Source: CAXRBC01 sp041158045 (GTDB lineage Bacteria > Actinomycetota > Acidimicrobiia > Acidimicrobiales > Ilumatobacteraceae). From it: a DNA stretch of 16,206 bases. The notes beneath the pieces are model-generated. The model was not told the origin of the DNA, did not search any database, and saw only the letters and a program-made list of their open reading frames with translations. The DNA lies in NCBI GenBank assembly GCA_041158045.1, contig JBEBCD010000055.1:1-16206 (forward strand), given 5' to 3'. Made by a program: the position numbers and the translations under genes. Shown here piece by piece: positions 1-7,448 of the stretch (position 1 is the stretch's first letter; each line of letters starts with the position of its first letter).

Positions 1-22
1 CGGACCGCGTGATCGCCCTCAT
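1..22 (-). CDS. Start of a further operon gene (partial, runs off window)
   Basis: An ATG at 22-20 overlaps the TGA stop of the nucleotidyltransferase-glycosyltransferase gene as an ATGA, the same junction style used elsewhere in this operon. Only seven codons are inside the window (M-R-A-I-T-R-S), so no product can be named. The operon therefore probably continues to the left. The call rests only on the overlap pattern and could be a chance ATG. Confidence 0.4.
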
Positions 23-2328
23 GCGCACCACTCCGGGTGACGCTCGAGGAACGACCGCGACACCGGCATCCGCCCCACGGCGCCGGCGGCGGCCCGCAGC
101 TCCTGGGCTCGCTCCTGCGCCGGCGCGAGCGGGGCGTCGGGCGCCTCGAGCAGCGCGAACATCTCGTCGACCGCGGCGACGAGGTCGTCGGGGTCGTTGT
201 CGATCACGTCGAGCTCGAGGCCCTCGTGGATCCGCGACTCGCACCACGGCACGGGAGAGGCGAGCGACTCCGACAGCGTCGCCACGCCGCCATGCCCGGC
301 GCCCGATGCTGCGCCGCGCGGCGTCGCCCCGTGGACGGGTCGCTCGGTCGCGCGCAGGCGGTAGCGCTTCGGCACGAAGAACGACCGCGGCCCCCACTCC
401 GCGTGCCCGTAGGACGAATGGTTGGTCCGGATCGTCGGCGTGTCGAACACCTTCGGCGGCTCCGAGCCGCCCGACTGCGTCCCGAGGAAGAACCGGGCCC
501 GGCTCCACAGGTACACGTCCATCCAGTCGACCCGCTCGACCGCGTGGGCATAGTCCACGACGCGCGGCATCGGCGGGAGCGGCGTCATGAGCGGGCTGCC
601 CATGCGCACGACCCAGCCGCCGCGCTCCGTGATGCGCCGGATCGCGGGGAGGTAGTCCCGCACGTCGGCGTTGGGGAGGCTCGCCTGGGCGCGGTGCGAG
701 CCCTCGCGCACGTGCATCGCGACGAACCACGCGTCCTCCGGCATCCCCCACCGGCGCGTCACCCGGCGGCCGCGCTCCACGATGCGCTCTGGCACCTCGA
801 CGAGCGGCCGCCGGTGCCGCTCCCACCACGCGCGGTTGGCCTCGTCGATGCCCGTCCACTGGTCCACGACGCGGTCCACCACCCGGTCCCCGTCGGCGCC
901 GCGCAGCCGCAGCATCGGCACCGGGTCGCGCGCGGGGTCGGCGAGGCGGTGCAGGCGCGCGGTGAGCGCGCGCGACCCCTCGACCATCGTCACGTGCGGG
1001 GCGAAGAGTGCGAGGAGCGCCGCGTTGGCGACCCGCGTGCGGTCGACGAGTAGCAGGTGCCGCTCGGCGGGCGTCATCCCGAGCGCCGCGAGCTTGGCCA
1101 GCGCGTCGAGGTGGGTGAGGTGCCCGAGCGCGCCGACCCAGTCGTCGCCGAGCACGCGCACGCGCGACGGATCGGCCCCGGCGCCCGCGAGCCGCACGTC
1201 GCCGATCGCCGCCCAGCGGCGGTAGCCGTCGACGTAGGCGGGGAAGTTGCCGACGACGAACTCGAATTGCGCGAGCGACTCCTGCAACCTCGCGTCCCCG
1301 GGATACCGCGCGGCGAGGGCCCGCACCCCGTCCCGCGCGCGCTGCGTGCGGCCCGCGTCCCGCTCGGCGCGCAACGCGTCGAGCTCCCGGTCGATCGAGG
1401 CGCGCAGGCCGGGCGGCTCCTCGGCGGCGAGCCGCCGCAGCGCGGGGAGCAGGCGTGGGTCGGCCTCGGCGAAGGCGCGCGCGGCGCGCGCGGCGTCGCG
1501 CCCCAGCACCCCCCGCACGCGGTCGAGTGGCACCCCGACGCGCGGGACCTTGCGCAGCCACGCCGCCGGTCCCGCGGCGCGCAGCTGCCACGCCTGACGA
1601 CGCAGGCGCACGAGCCGGCGCCCGGCGCCGCGCACCGCCGCGATCGGCGGCGGGTACGCCTGCGCCTGCGCGAGCGTCTCGGGCGTGCCGATGTCGATGT
1701 GGACCCGGTCCGTCTCGACGACGAGGATCTGCCCCATGTGGCGGGGGATCACCTCGGTGGAGAGGTCGAACGCGCCGCCGATCGAGTCGACGAGCGCGGG
1801 GCTCACCACGTAGACCGCGGCGTTGGCGAGGTCCCCGTGGTCGTCGGGCGACTTCTCCCACATCGCGCGCAGCACGCCCCCGGGTCCGACGTCGAGGATG
1901 CCGCAGCTCCACGGCGTCGCCGTGCGGAAGGCGAGCATCGTCATCGTGCAGCCCGCGGGGCGGGCGCGGTGCGCCGCGACGAGGCTCGCGACGTCGAAGA
2001 GCGCGTAGTTGTCCGCGTGGGCGACGATCGCGTCGCCGTCGGCGAGCCAGTCGCGGTGCGCCGCGATGGTGCCCGCCGTGCCGAGCAGGGTGGTCTCGTG
2101 CACCGTCCGCACGGGGATCGGGTAGCCCGCGGCCGCGACGTGCGCCTCGACGACGGGAGCGAGGTGGTGCGTGTTGACGCGCACCTCGCGCACCCCGGCC
2201 TCGGCCAGGCGCGCGATCCACACGTCGAGCAGCGGGACGCCCGCGATCGGCACGAGGCACTTGGGGGTGCGGTCGGTGAGCGGCCGGAGCCGCGTGCCGA
2301 GGCCGGCCGCGAGGAGGAGGGCCTTCAC
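19..2328 (-). CDS. Sugar-1-phosphate nucleotidyltransferase fused to TIGR04372-type glycosyltransferase
   Basis: The 769-residue protein has two parts. Residues 1-225 form a nucleotidyltransferase of the HddC/MurU/mannose-1-phosphate guanylyltransferase type. It shows the G-x-G-T-R-x-x-P-L-T loop near residues 9-18 with Lys23, a probable metal Asp106 in H-A-D-N, and Asp212 in I-D-I-G-T-P-E. Such enzymes transfer NMP from an NTP to a sugar 1-phosphate. Residues 230-380 are an Arg/Ala-rich, helical, partly TPR-like linker. Residues 390-769 resemble the TIGR04372 family of putative glycosyltransferases, with H-V-R-E near 539, V-R-M-G-S-P near 574 and F-F-L-G-T-Q-S-G at 613-620. A low-complexity Gly/Ala loop lies near 668-690. 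The GTG start at 2328 overlaps the upstream stop as GTGA; the reading frame stays open further upstream but only in the shadow of the kinase gene. The nucleotide and sugar specificity cannot be read from sequence. The nucleotidyltransferase call is strong; the glycosyltransferase family is from recall. Confidence 0.87.
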   Translation of the reverse strand: MKALLLAAGLGTRLRPLTDRTPKCLVPIAGVPLLDVWIARLAEAGVREVRVNTHHLAPVVEAHVAAAGYPIPVRTVHETTLLGTAGTIAAHRDWLADGDAIVAHADNYALFDVASLVAAHRARPAGCTMTMLAFRTATPWSCGILDVGPGGVLRAMWEKSPDDHGDLANAAVYVVSPALVDSIGGAFDLSTEVIPRHMGQILVVETDRVHIDIGTPETLAQAQAYPPPIAAVRGAGRRLVRLRRQAWQLRAAGPAAWLRKVPRVGVPLDRVRGVLGRDAARAARAFAEADPRLLPALRRLAAEEPPGLRASIDRELDALRAERDAGRTQRARDGVRALAARYPGDARLQESLAQFEFVVGNFPAYVDGYRRWAAIGDVRLAGAGADPSRVRVLGDDWVGALGHLTHLDALAKLAALGMTPAERHLLLVDRTRVANAALLALFAPHVTMVEGSRALTARLHRLADPARDPVPMLRLRGADGDRVVDRVVDQWTGIDEANRAWWERHRRPLVEVPERIVERGRRVTRRWGMPEDAWFVAMHVREGSHRAQASLPNADVRDYLPAIRRITERGGWVVRMGSPLMTPLPPMPRVVDYAHAVERVDWMDVYLWSRARFFLGTQSGGSEPPKVFDTPTIRTNHSSYGHAEWGPRSFFVPKRYRLRATERPVHGATPRGAASGAGHGGVATLSESLASPVPWCESRIHEGLELDVIDNDPDDLVAAVDEMFALLEAPDAPLAPAQERAQELRAAAGAVGRMPVSRSFLERHPEWCA

Positions 2329-3761
2329 CCGCGCAGTTCGCGGAGCAGCTCGCCCGCCTGGATCGGCGTGTTGCCGACCCGGCCGACCTGCACGGCGGCC
2401 GCGAGCGACCCGAGGAGCGACGCCTCCCACAGCGAGGCGCCGCGCGCGAGCGCCATGCTCGCGACGACGAGCAGGCAGTCGCCCGCGCCGGCGACGTCGC
2501 GGGGGGAGGCGTTGAGCGCGGGCACCTGGTCGGTGTCGTAGTCGCCGTAGGTCTCGCTCCAGCCGTGGAGCAGCGCGCCGTCGGCGCCCATCTTGAGGAT
2601 CACGTTGCGGGCGCTCGCGCGCTGGGCGAGGGCCTGGGCCAGCACCACGATGCCGTCCTCGCCGTTCTTCAGCGCGAGACGGGCCTCGCGCTCGGTCGGC
2701 GTGAGCAGGGTCATGTCGCGGTACCGCGAGACGTCCCCGATCTGCGACGAGGACTGGCTGTCGGCCACCATCGTCGCGCCGCGGTCCCGCCCGAGCGCGG
2801 TGACGCGGTCCACCACGCCCTGGGGCAGCACCCCGTAGTTGAAGTCCGAGAACATCAGGAGGTCCGCCCGGCCGAGCGCGGCGCCGGCGGCGACGACCAC
2901 CTCGTCCTGCTGCGCGGGGTCGATCGAGCGCTGCGACAGGCGGCTGACCCGCAGGAGGGTCTTGCCCTGGGTGCGGTAGCGCTGCTTGACCGTGGTGGGC
3001 CGCGAGTCGTCGACCACGAGGCGCGCGGTGACGTCGAGGCGACCGAGCTCCTCGGACACGTAGCGCCCCGCCTCGTCGTCGCCCACCACCGAGACGTAGG
3101 TGACGCGCGCGCCGAGCCTCGCGGCGTGCGCCGCCACGATCGCCGCGCCGCCGATGAAGCGCTCGGTCGAGATCGGGGTCACGACGATGGTCGGGTCCTC
3201 CTCGGACATCCCGAGCGGGTCGCACGCCACGTACTCGTCGACGATCGTGTCGCCGACGACCGCCACCTCCAGGTCCTTGAAGCCGCGCACGAGCTCGCCG
3301 AGCCGGTCGAGCCCGATCGCGCGGCGCGCGAGGAAGGCGTCGGGCAGGGAGATGCCGCGCGGGGCGTCGTCGGTGATCTCGCGGCGGATGAGGTCGAGCG
3401 ACGAGAAGACGACGTCGCCGGAGGAAAAGAGCAGCCGCCCGCCATAGCGCTCGAGCGCGGCCCGCTCGGGATTGTCCTTGCCGAGGTGCTCCTTGCCCTT
3501 CACGACCACGGCCGGGCGCAGGCGCGCGATCTCGTCGACGACGGAGGTCGTGACGAGGAAGGCCTCGTCCACGAGCCCGTTCATGCGCACCGCCTCGAGA
3601 CGCAGCGCCTCCGGCACGTGGGCCGCCTCGCCGGCGACGGCGTCGGCGAGCACGCCGACCACGAGCCGCTCCCCGCTCTCGCGGGCGTACTTGAGGAGGC
3701 GCAGGTGCCCGGGGTGCAGCACGTTGAACGTGCCGGTGACGAGCACGAGCCCCTTCTTCAC
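2325..3761 (-). CDS. Bifunctional cytidylyltransferase-PfkB sugar kinase (RfaE/HldE-like, swapped domain order)
   Basis: The 478-residue protein starts with a nucleotidyltransferase domain (about 1-140) bearing T-G-T-F-N-V-L-H-P-G-H at 9-19, the HxGH signature of the RfaE2/glycerol-3-phosphate cytidylyltransferase superfamily. A PfkB-type kinase follows (about 160-478), with D-E-Y near 175-177, a substrate-binding F-I-G-G-A-A at 202-207 and the catalytic G-A-G-D at 425-428. In Escherichia coli HldE, which makes ADP-heptose, the kinase comes first and the adenylyltransferase second; here the order is reversed. The likely role is phosphorylation and activation of a sugar phosphate or polyol for the surface glycan. 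Heptose is plausible but not proven. GTG at 3761 is chosen because it forms a GTGA overlap with the upstream SDR gene and directly precedes the conserved strand of the nucleotidyltransferase domain. The downstream gene also starts in a GTGA overlap, suggesting translational coupling. Confidence 0.9.
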   Translation of the reverse strand: MKKGLVLVTGTFNVLHPGHLRLLKYARESGERLVVGVLADAVAGEAAHVPEALRLEAVRMNGLVDEAFLVTTSVVDEIARLRPAVVVKGKEHLGKDNPERAALERYGGRLLFSSGDVVFSSLDLIRREITDDAPRGISLPDAFLARRAIGLDRLGELVRGFKDLEVAVVGDTIVDEYVACDPLGMSEEDPTIVVTPISTERFIGGAAIVAAHAARLGARVTYVSVVGDDEAGRYVSEELGRLDVTARLVVDDSRPTTVKQRYRTQGKTLLRVSRLSQRSIDPAQQDEVVVAAGAALGRADLLMFSDFNYGVLPQGVVDRVTALGRDRGATMVADSQSSSQIGDVSRYRDMTLLTPTEREARLALKNGEDGIVVLAQALAQRASARNVILKMGADGALLHGWSETYGDYDTDQVPALNASPRDVAGAGDCLLVVASMALARGASLWEASLLGSLAAAVQVGRVGNTPIQAGELLRELRG

Positions 3762-4618
3762 GCCGGCCCCCCGAGGGCCGCCGCGAGGACCCGGCGGGCC
3801 ACGTCGCGCGAGGGCTCGGGCCGCAGCGCCGAGAGTCTCGCGTCCGCGAGCGTCGCGTGGGCGACCGGCGCCTCGCCGACCGCCTCGGCGGCCTCCCCCA
3901 CGACGCGCTGGTGCGGCACCGACATGAGCGACGCCAATGCTATTGCGAGGTCGAGGAAGGTCATCTCGTCCGGCGCCGAGCACTGCGCGACGCCGACATG
4001 GCGGCGCGCGATCGCGGCGCGGATCTCCGCGACGGCGAGGTCGGCCCCGATCGGGCTGAAGGCGAGGTCGCGCAGCGCGGTGACGGTGGCGCCGCGCCGC
4101 AGGTCCGCGATCCACGCGCGCACGCGCGCATTGTCCTCCGTGAGCACCTTGGAGAAGCGCAGCACGCACGCGTCCCGCGCCGCGTCGCGCACCGCCGACT
4201 CGGCCGCCGACTTCTGCGCGCCGTACTCCGTGCGCGGCCGGTGCGGCGCGTCGGGCGCCGCGTGCGCCGTCGCGCCGTCGAAGACGAGGCTGGTCGAGAC
4301 GAGCACGACGTGGCGGCCCGCGCGGCCCGCGGCGGCCGCGATGGCGCGCTGGGCGTCGACGTTGACCGCGCGGGTGAGGGCCGGCTGGCGGCGGCACATC
4401 GCCACCGACGTCGCGGCGGCGAGGAGCACGACGTGGTCGACCGCCGCGGCGGCCTCGCACACCCGCGCGAGCGCCGCGGCGTCGGCGAGGTCGGTCGCGG
4501 GGAGCGCCGCGCCCGCCGGGCGCCGCGTCGTGCCGACCACCTCGAGGCCGTCGGCGACGAGCGCCGGCACGAGGCGCGCGCCGATGGTGCCGTCGGCGCC
4601 GGTGACGAGGACGCGCAC
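3758..4618 (-). CDS. RmlD-like SDR / NAD(P)-dependent sugar nucleotide reductase or epimerase
   Basis: The 286-residue protein is an extended short-chain dehydrogenase. The Rossmann motif T-G-A-D-G-T-I-G is at 6-13, the catalytic Ser region at 108-110 (S-T-S), and the Y-x-x-x-K pair is Tyr132/Lys136. Its shape resembles dTDP-4-dehydrorhamnose reductase (RmlD) and related NAD(P)-dependent sugar enzymes, so it probably reduces or epimerises a nucleotide-linked keto-sugar made in this operon. The exact substrate is unknown. GTG at 4618, four bases after the stop of the methyltransferase gene, is preferred: it places the first beta strand at the N-terminus as usual for the family. A start at 4657 would add a serine-run extension of 13 residues and overlap the upstream gene by 35 bases. 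The gene ends in a GTGA overlap with the kinase fusion. Confidence 0.88.
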   Translation of the reverse strand: MRVLVTGADGTIGARLVPALVADGLEVVGTTRRPAGAALPATDLADAAALARVCEAAAAVDHVVLLAAATSVAMCRRQPALTRAVNVDAQRAIAAAAGRAGRHVVLVSTSLVFDGATAHAAPDAPHRPRTEYGAQKSAAESAVRDAARDACVLRFSKVLTEDNARVRAWIADLRRGATVTALRDLAFSPIGADLAVAEIRAAIARRHVGVAQCSAPDEMTFLDLAIALASLMSVPHQRVVGEAAEAVGEAPVAHATLADARLSALRPEPSRDVARRVLAAALGGPA

Positions 4619-4622
4619 CGCG

Positions 4623-5699
4623 CTACTCGAAGAAGATGAACTCGTAGTCGCCGGCATAGCCGACGCGATCGAAGAGCCACTCCCACTCGCCCACGTCGAG
4701 GAAGGTCTCGCAGGTGAGGGCCCAGCACTGCAGGTTGAACTGCTCCCGCTCGTTGCGGTAGCTCTCGGCCATCACGTAGCCGCGGCGGCCGACCCGGGCG
4801 ATCTCGCCGAGGCAGCGCCACAGTTCGGGAAGCCGCAGGTTGTGCAGCATCGCGAGCGAGATCACGAGGTCGAACTCCCCGTCGGCGAACGGCAGCGGCT
4901 CGCGCGCGTCGAGGTGCCGCAGGTGCGGGCGCACGAGGTCGGTGGCGCCGGCGAGCCCGTGCGCCGACACGTCGCCGCCGACGACCCGCAGGCCGGGCTC
5001 GAGCAGCAGCATCTCGTGGAGCAGGAACGCCTTGCCGCACCCGACGTCGAGCACGCTCGATCCCGCGCGCAGGCCGTAGGTGTCGATGAGCGCGCGAGCG
5101 ACGGGGGTCCAGTGGCCCGCACGGTAGGAGTAGCCGCCGTAGCCGTAGCGCCGGTCGCCGTCCCAGTAGTCGGCGCCGTACTGCTTGGCGACCTCCATGC
5201 AGTGCACCTTGTCGTCGACCATGCGGGCGAGGTAGTCGCGGGACGTGGCCCGGTGGAGCGGGGTCACGAACGACCGCAGGCGCCCCCCGTCGGATCGCCC
5301 CGCCGCCGGAGCCGACGCGCCGGGCTCCATCGCCGCCTTGACCAGCCAGCACTGCTCCACCGCCGCGGCTTCGGTCGCGTCCCCGATGCGCATCCCCTCC
5401 ACCGCGAAGTGCAGCTCGCGTCCGGCCGCGAGCACGCGGTCCACGACCCGGCGGCGCTCCGCGGCGTCGCGCGGCAGCTGGAAGATGCTGTACATCACGA
5501 TCCCGTCGATCGTCGGGAGCTCGCGGATGAGCGTCTCGAGGATGAGCGTCGAGTCCTCCATGGCGTACTCGGTCGCCGCGAGGAGCAGCTCGTGGCCGCG
5601 GCGCTGGCAGTAGTCGCGGAGCACGATGTTCTGCACGTGCTGCGGCGCGCGCTCGCCCACGAAGGGGCGCGAGAAGATGTAGCCGCGCAGGCGGCTCAT
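4623..5699 (-). CDS. LIC12192-type sporadic carbohydrate cluster domain fused to SAM-dependent methyltransferase
   Basis: The 358-residue protein has two parts. Residues 1-125 (starting M-S-R-L-R-G-Y-I-F-S-R-P-F, then a V-Q-N region and A-T-E-Y-A-M at 42-47) resemble the uncharacterised 'sporadic carbohydrate cluster protein, LIC12192 family', known from surface polysaccharide loci such as those of Leptospira. Residues 150-358 form a class I methyltransferase with motif I V-L-D-V-G-C-G-K at 216-223, an acidic G-G-D at 241-243 and L-P-F-A-D-G-E-F-D-L-V near 269-279. The two are joined by a Pro/Ala/Gly-rich linker at 125-141. The methyltransferase may methylate a sugar or its precursor; what the N-terminal domain does is not known. 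The ATG at 5699 overlaps the oxygenase stop as ATGA. The fused arrangement and the adjacent 2OG oxygenase are notable. The family name is from recall, not a search. Confidence 0.85.
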   Translation of the reverse strand: MSRLRGYIFSRPFVGERAPQHVQNIVLRDYCQRRGHELLLAATEYAMEDSTLILETLIRELPTIDGIVMYSIFQLPRDAAERRRVVDRVLAAGRELHFAVEGMRIGDATEAAAVEQCWLVKAAMEPGASAPAAGRSDGGRLRSFVTPLHRATSRDYLARMVDDKVHCMEVAKQYGADYWDGDRRYGYGGYSYRAGHWTPVARALIDTYGLRAGSSVLDVGCGKAFLLHEMLLLEPGLRVVGGDVSAHGLAGATDLVRPHLRHLDAREPLPFADGEFDLVISLAMLHNLRLPELWRCLGEIARVGRRGYVMAESYRNEREQFNLQCWALTCETFLDVGEWEWLFDRVGYAGDYEFIFFE

Positions 5700-6505
5700 C
5701 GCACGCTCGGCAGCCGGTAGCCCATGCCGCGGCGCGAGGCGGGCCGCAGCGAGATCGGCTCGAAGAACTCCCCCAGCTTCTTGTCGCCGTACGGGGTGAA
5801 CACGCCCTTGAAGCGGCAGTTCATCGACCAGCGGGTCTCCGCCTCGTCGTTGACGCGGTTGCCGTGCGGCAGCGACTGGTCGAAGACGAGCACCTGGCCG
5901 CTGCGCACCTCGAGCCACTCCACCTGGTCGCGCATCGCGTCGAAGGCCGACTCGCTGCTCGATCCCGCGCGCGCGGAGAACTGTGCGTCGAACGCCGTGG
6001 CGTGCCGGGGCGGCAGCAGGTACATCGCCTTGGTCCCGTAGCAGTGCACGAGCGGGAGCCACGCCACGACCTCGTACGGCGAGTCGCCGGACCAGGTGTC
6101 GGCGTGCACCGGCAGGAGCGAGCTGGTGTCGCCGGGCATCTGGATGCTGAGGTTGACGCGCTGCTGCATCGCGAGCTCGTTGCCCACGATCGACTCGAGG
6201 TAGGGACGCGCGACGGCGAAGTACGCGGGCCGCAGCTCGGGCAGCGCGTTGATCCCGTGGATGACCCCGACGCGGAAGTCGTTGAGGGCCGCGGGCGTCA
6301 CCCGCGCGTGGATCCCGTCGAGGAAGGCGATCGCGGCGGCGAGCCCTTCGGGGGCCGTCGCGCCGAGCACCCCCGCGGCGACCCGCGCCGTGGTGGTGAC
6401 GATCCACTCGTGCGCCGCCGCGTCCGCGACGTCGCGCACGACGTAGCCGCGCTCGAGATACTCCGCACCGAGCGCGTCGGGCACCGCCGGACCCCCGGCG
6501 CTCAC
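5696..6505 (-). CDS. 2-oxoglutarate/Fe(II)-dependent oxygenase of the sporadic carbohydrate cluster type
   Basis: The 269-residue cytosolic protein carries the double-stranded beta-helix iron facial triad: His134 and Asp136 in P-V-H-A-D, and distal His214 in S-L-P-H-G-N. Arg225 lies 11 residues later and is suited to bind the 2-oxoglutarate carboxylate. Overall it resembles phytanoyl-CoA dioxygenase-like proteins and the 2OG-Fe(II) oxygenase family described from sporadic carbohydrate clusters. Such enzymes hydroxylate, desaturate or epimerise a C-H position with O2 and 2-oxoglutarate; the substrate here is probably a sugar intermediate (inference). The GTG start at 6505 forms a GTGA overlap with the transketolase C gene, and the stop overlaps the next gene as ATGA. 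The longer open frame upstream of 6505 only shadows the transketolase gene. Confidence 0.88.
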   Translation of the reverse strand: MSAGGPAVPDALGAEYLERGYVVRDVADAAAHEWIVTTTARVAAGVLGATAPEGLAAAIAFLDGIHARVTPAALNDFRVGVIHGINALPELRPAYFAVARPYLESIVGNELAMQQRVNLSIQMPGDTSSLLPVHADTWSGDSPYEVVAWLPLVHCYGTKAMYLLPPRHATAFDAQFSARAGSSSESAFDAMRDQVEWLEVRSGQVLVFDQSLPHGNRVNDEAETRWSMNCRFKGVFTPYGDKKLGEFFEPISLRPASRRGMGYRLPSVR

Positions 6506-7440
6506 CGCGCCCCCGCGGCGCGGCGCCGCGCCCGCATGGCGTCGGCCAGGGACTCCGCGGTGATGCCCCAGTGCGCGAGGAGCGACTGCTGGCTGCCGTA
6601 CTGGGAGGGGAAGGCGTCGGGGATGCCGATGCGCCCGACCTTGGCGAGCTCCGCCGGGGCCTCGGTGCTGCAGGCCTCGAGGACCGCGCTGCCGAGCCCG
6701 CCGTTGACGATCCCCTCCTCGACCGTCACCACGGCCGGGACGCGCGCCACGTCGCCGAGGATCCCCTCGACGTCGAGGGGCTTGACCGTGTGGACGTGGC
6801 GCACCGCGACGCGCACGCCCTCGGCGTCGAGCGCCGCGGCGGCCTCGAGCGCGACCTGGGTCATCACGCCCGTCGTGACGAAGAGGCCGTCGCCGCCGTC
6901 GCGCATGCGGATCGACCGGCCGATCTCGAACCCCCGGCTCGCGTCGCTCACCACGCGGTCGCCGCCCTTGGCGAGGCGGATGTAGATCGGGTGCGGCCAC
7001 TCGAGCGTGCGGTGCATGAAGCGGCGCATCTCGTCGGCGTCGCACGGCGCCACCACCGTCATGTTGGGCAACGCGCGCATGATCGCGATGTCCTCGATGG
7101 CGAGGTGCGTGGGCCCGAGCGGGGCGTACACGCCACCGCCACCGTTGGCGATGAGGCGCACCGGGAGGTCGTGGATGCAGAGGTCGACCGCGACCTGCTC
7201 GTAGCAGCGCCGCGTGAGGAACGTCGCGATCGTGTTGACGTAGGGCACGAAGCCCTCCATCGCGAGCCCGGCGGCCATCCCGACGATGTGCTGCTCGCTC
7301 ACGCCCTCCATGTACCAGCGCTCGGGGAACTCGGCCCGCATCTTGGCGAGCACGCCCGGCCCGAGATCGGAGCCGACGAAGACGACGCGCTCGTCGATCG
7401 TGGCGAGCTCGTGGACGCAGTCGAGGGCGGTCTTGCGCAC
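6502..7440 (-). CDS. Transketolase C-terminal subunit (pyrimidine-binding and C-terminal domains)
   Basis: The 312-residue protein matches the second half of a split transketolase. The pyrimidine-binding domain (about 1-165) contains E-G-V-S-E-Q-H at 45-51; Glu49 is in the position of the catalytic Glu that activates thiamine diphosphate. The C-terminal domain (about 180-305) contains V-T-V-E-E-G-I near 230 and G-I-P-D-A-F near 275. With the N subunit encoded just upstream it should form an alpha2beta2 enzyme moving a two-carbon ketol unit between sugar phosphates. Small split transketolases of this kind also occur in surface carbohydrate and secondary metabolite clusters. GTG at 7440 is chosen: it follows the upstream stop by 8 bases, and an A-G-G-G-G ribosome binding site overlapping that stop lies 5 bases before it. 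The acceptor and donor sugars are not evident. Confidence 0.93.
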   Translation of the reverse strand: MRKTALDCVHELATIDERVVFVGSDLGPGVLAKMRAEFPERWYMEGVSEQHIVGMAAGLAMEGFVPYVNTIATFLTRRCYEQVAVDLCIHDLPVRLIANGGGGVYAPLGPTHLAIEDIAIMRALPNMTVVAPCDADEMRRFMHRTLEWPHPIYIRLAKGGDRVVSDASRGFEIGRSIRMRDGGDGLFVTTGVMTQVALEAAAALDAEGVRVAVRHVHTVKPLDVEGILGDVARVPAVVTVEEGIVNGGLGSAVLEACSTEAPAELAKVGRIGIPDAFPSQYGSQQSLLAHWGITAESLADAMRARRRAAGAR

Positions 7441-7448
7441 GGCGACCC

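Noticed and set aside
4619..4657. Alternative ATG start giving the RmlD-like protein a serine-run N-terminus
   Set aside because: It overlaps the methyltransferase gene by 35 bases and adds a low-complexity tail before the first Rossmann strand; GTG at 4618 fits the family better.
2565..5720. 1051-codon open frame on the + strand
   Set aside because: It lies antisense to four genes with intact catalytic motifs and has no domain signature; long antisense frames are expected at this GC content.
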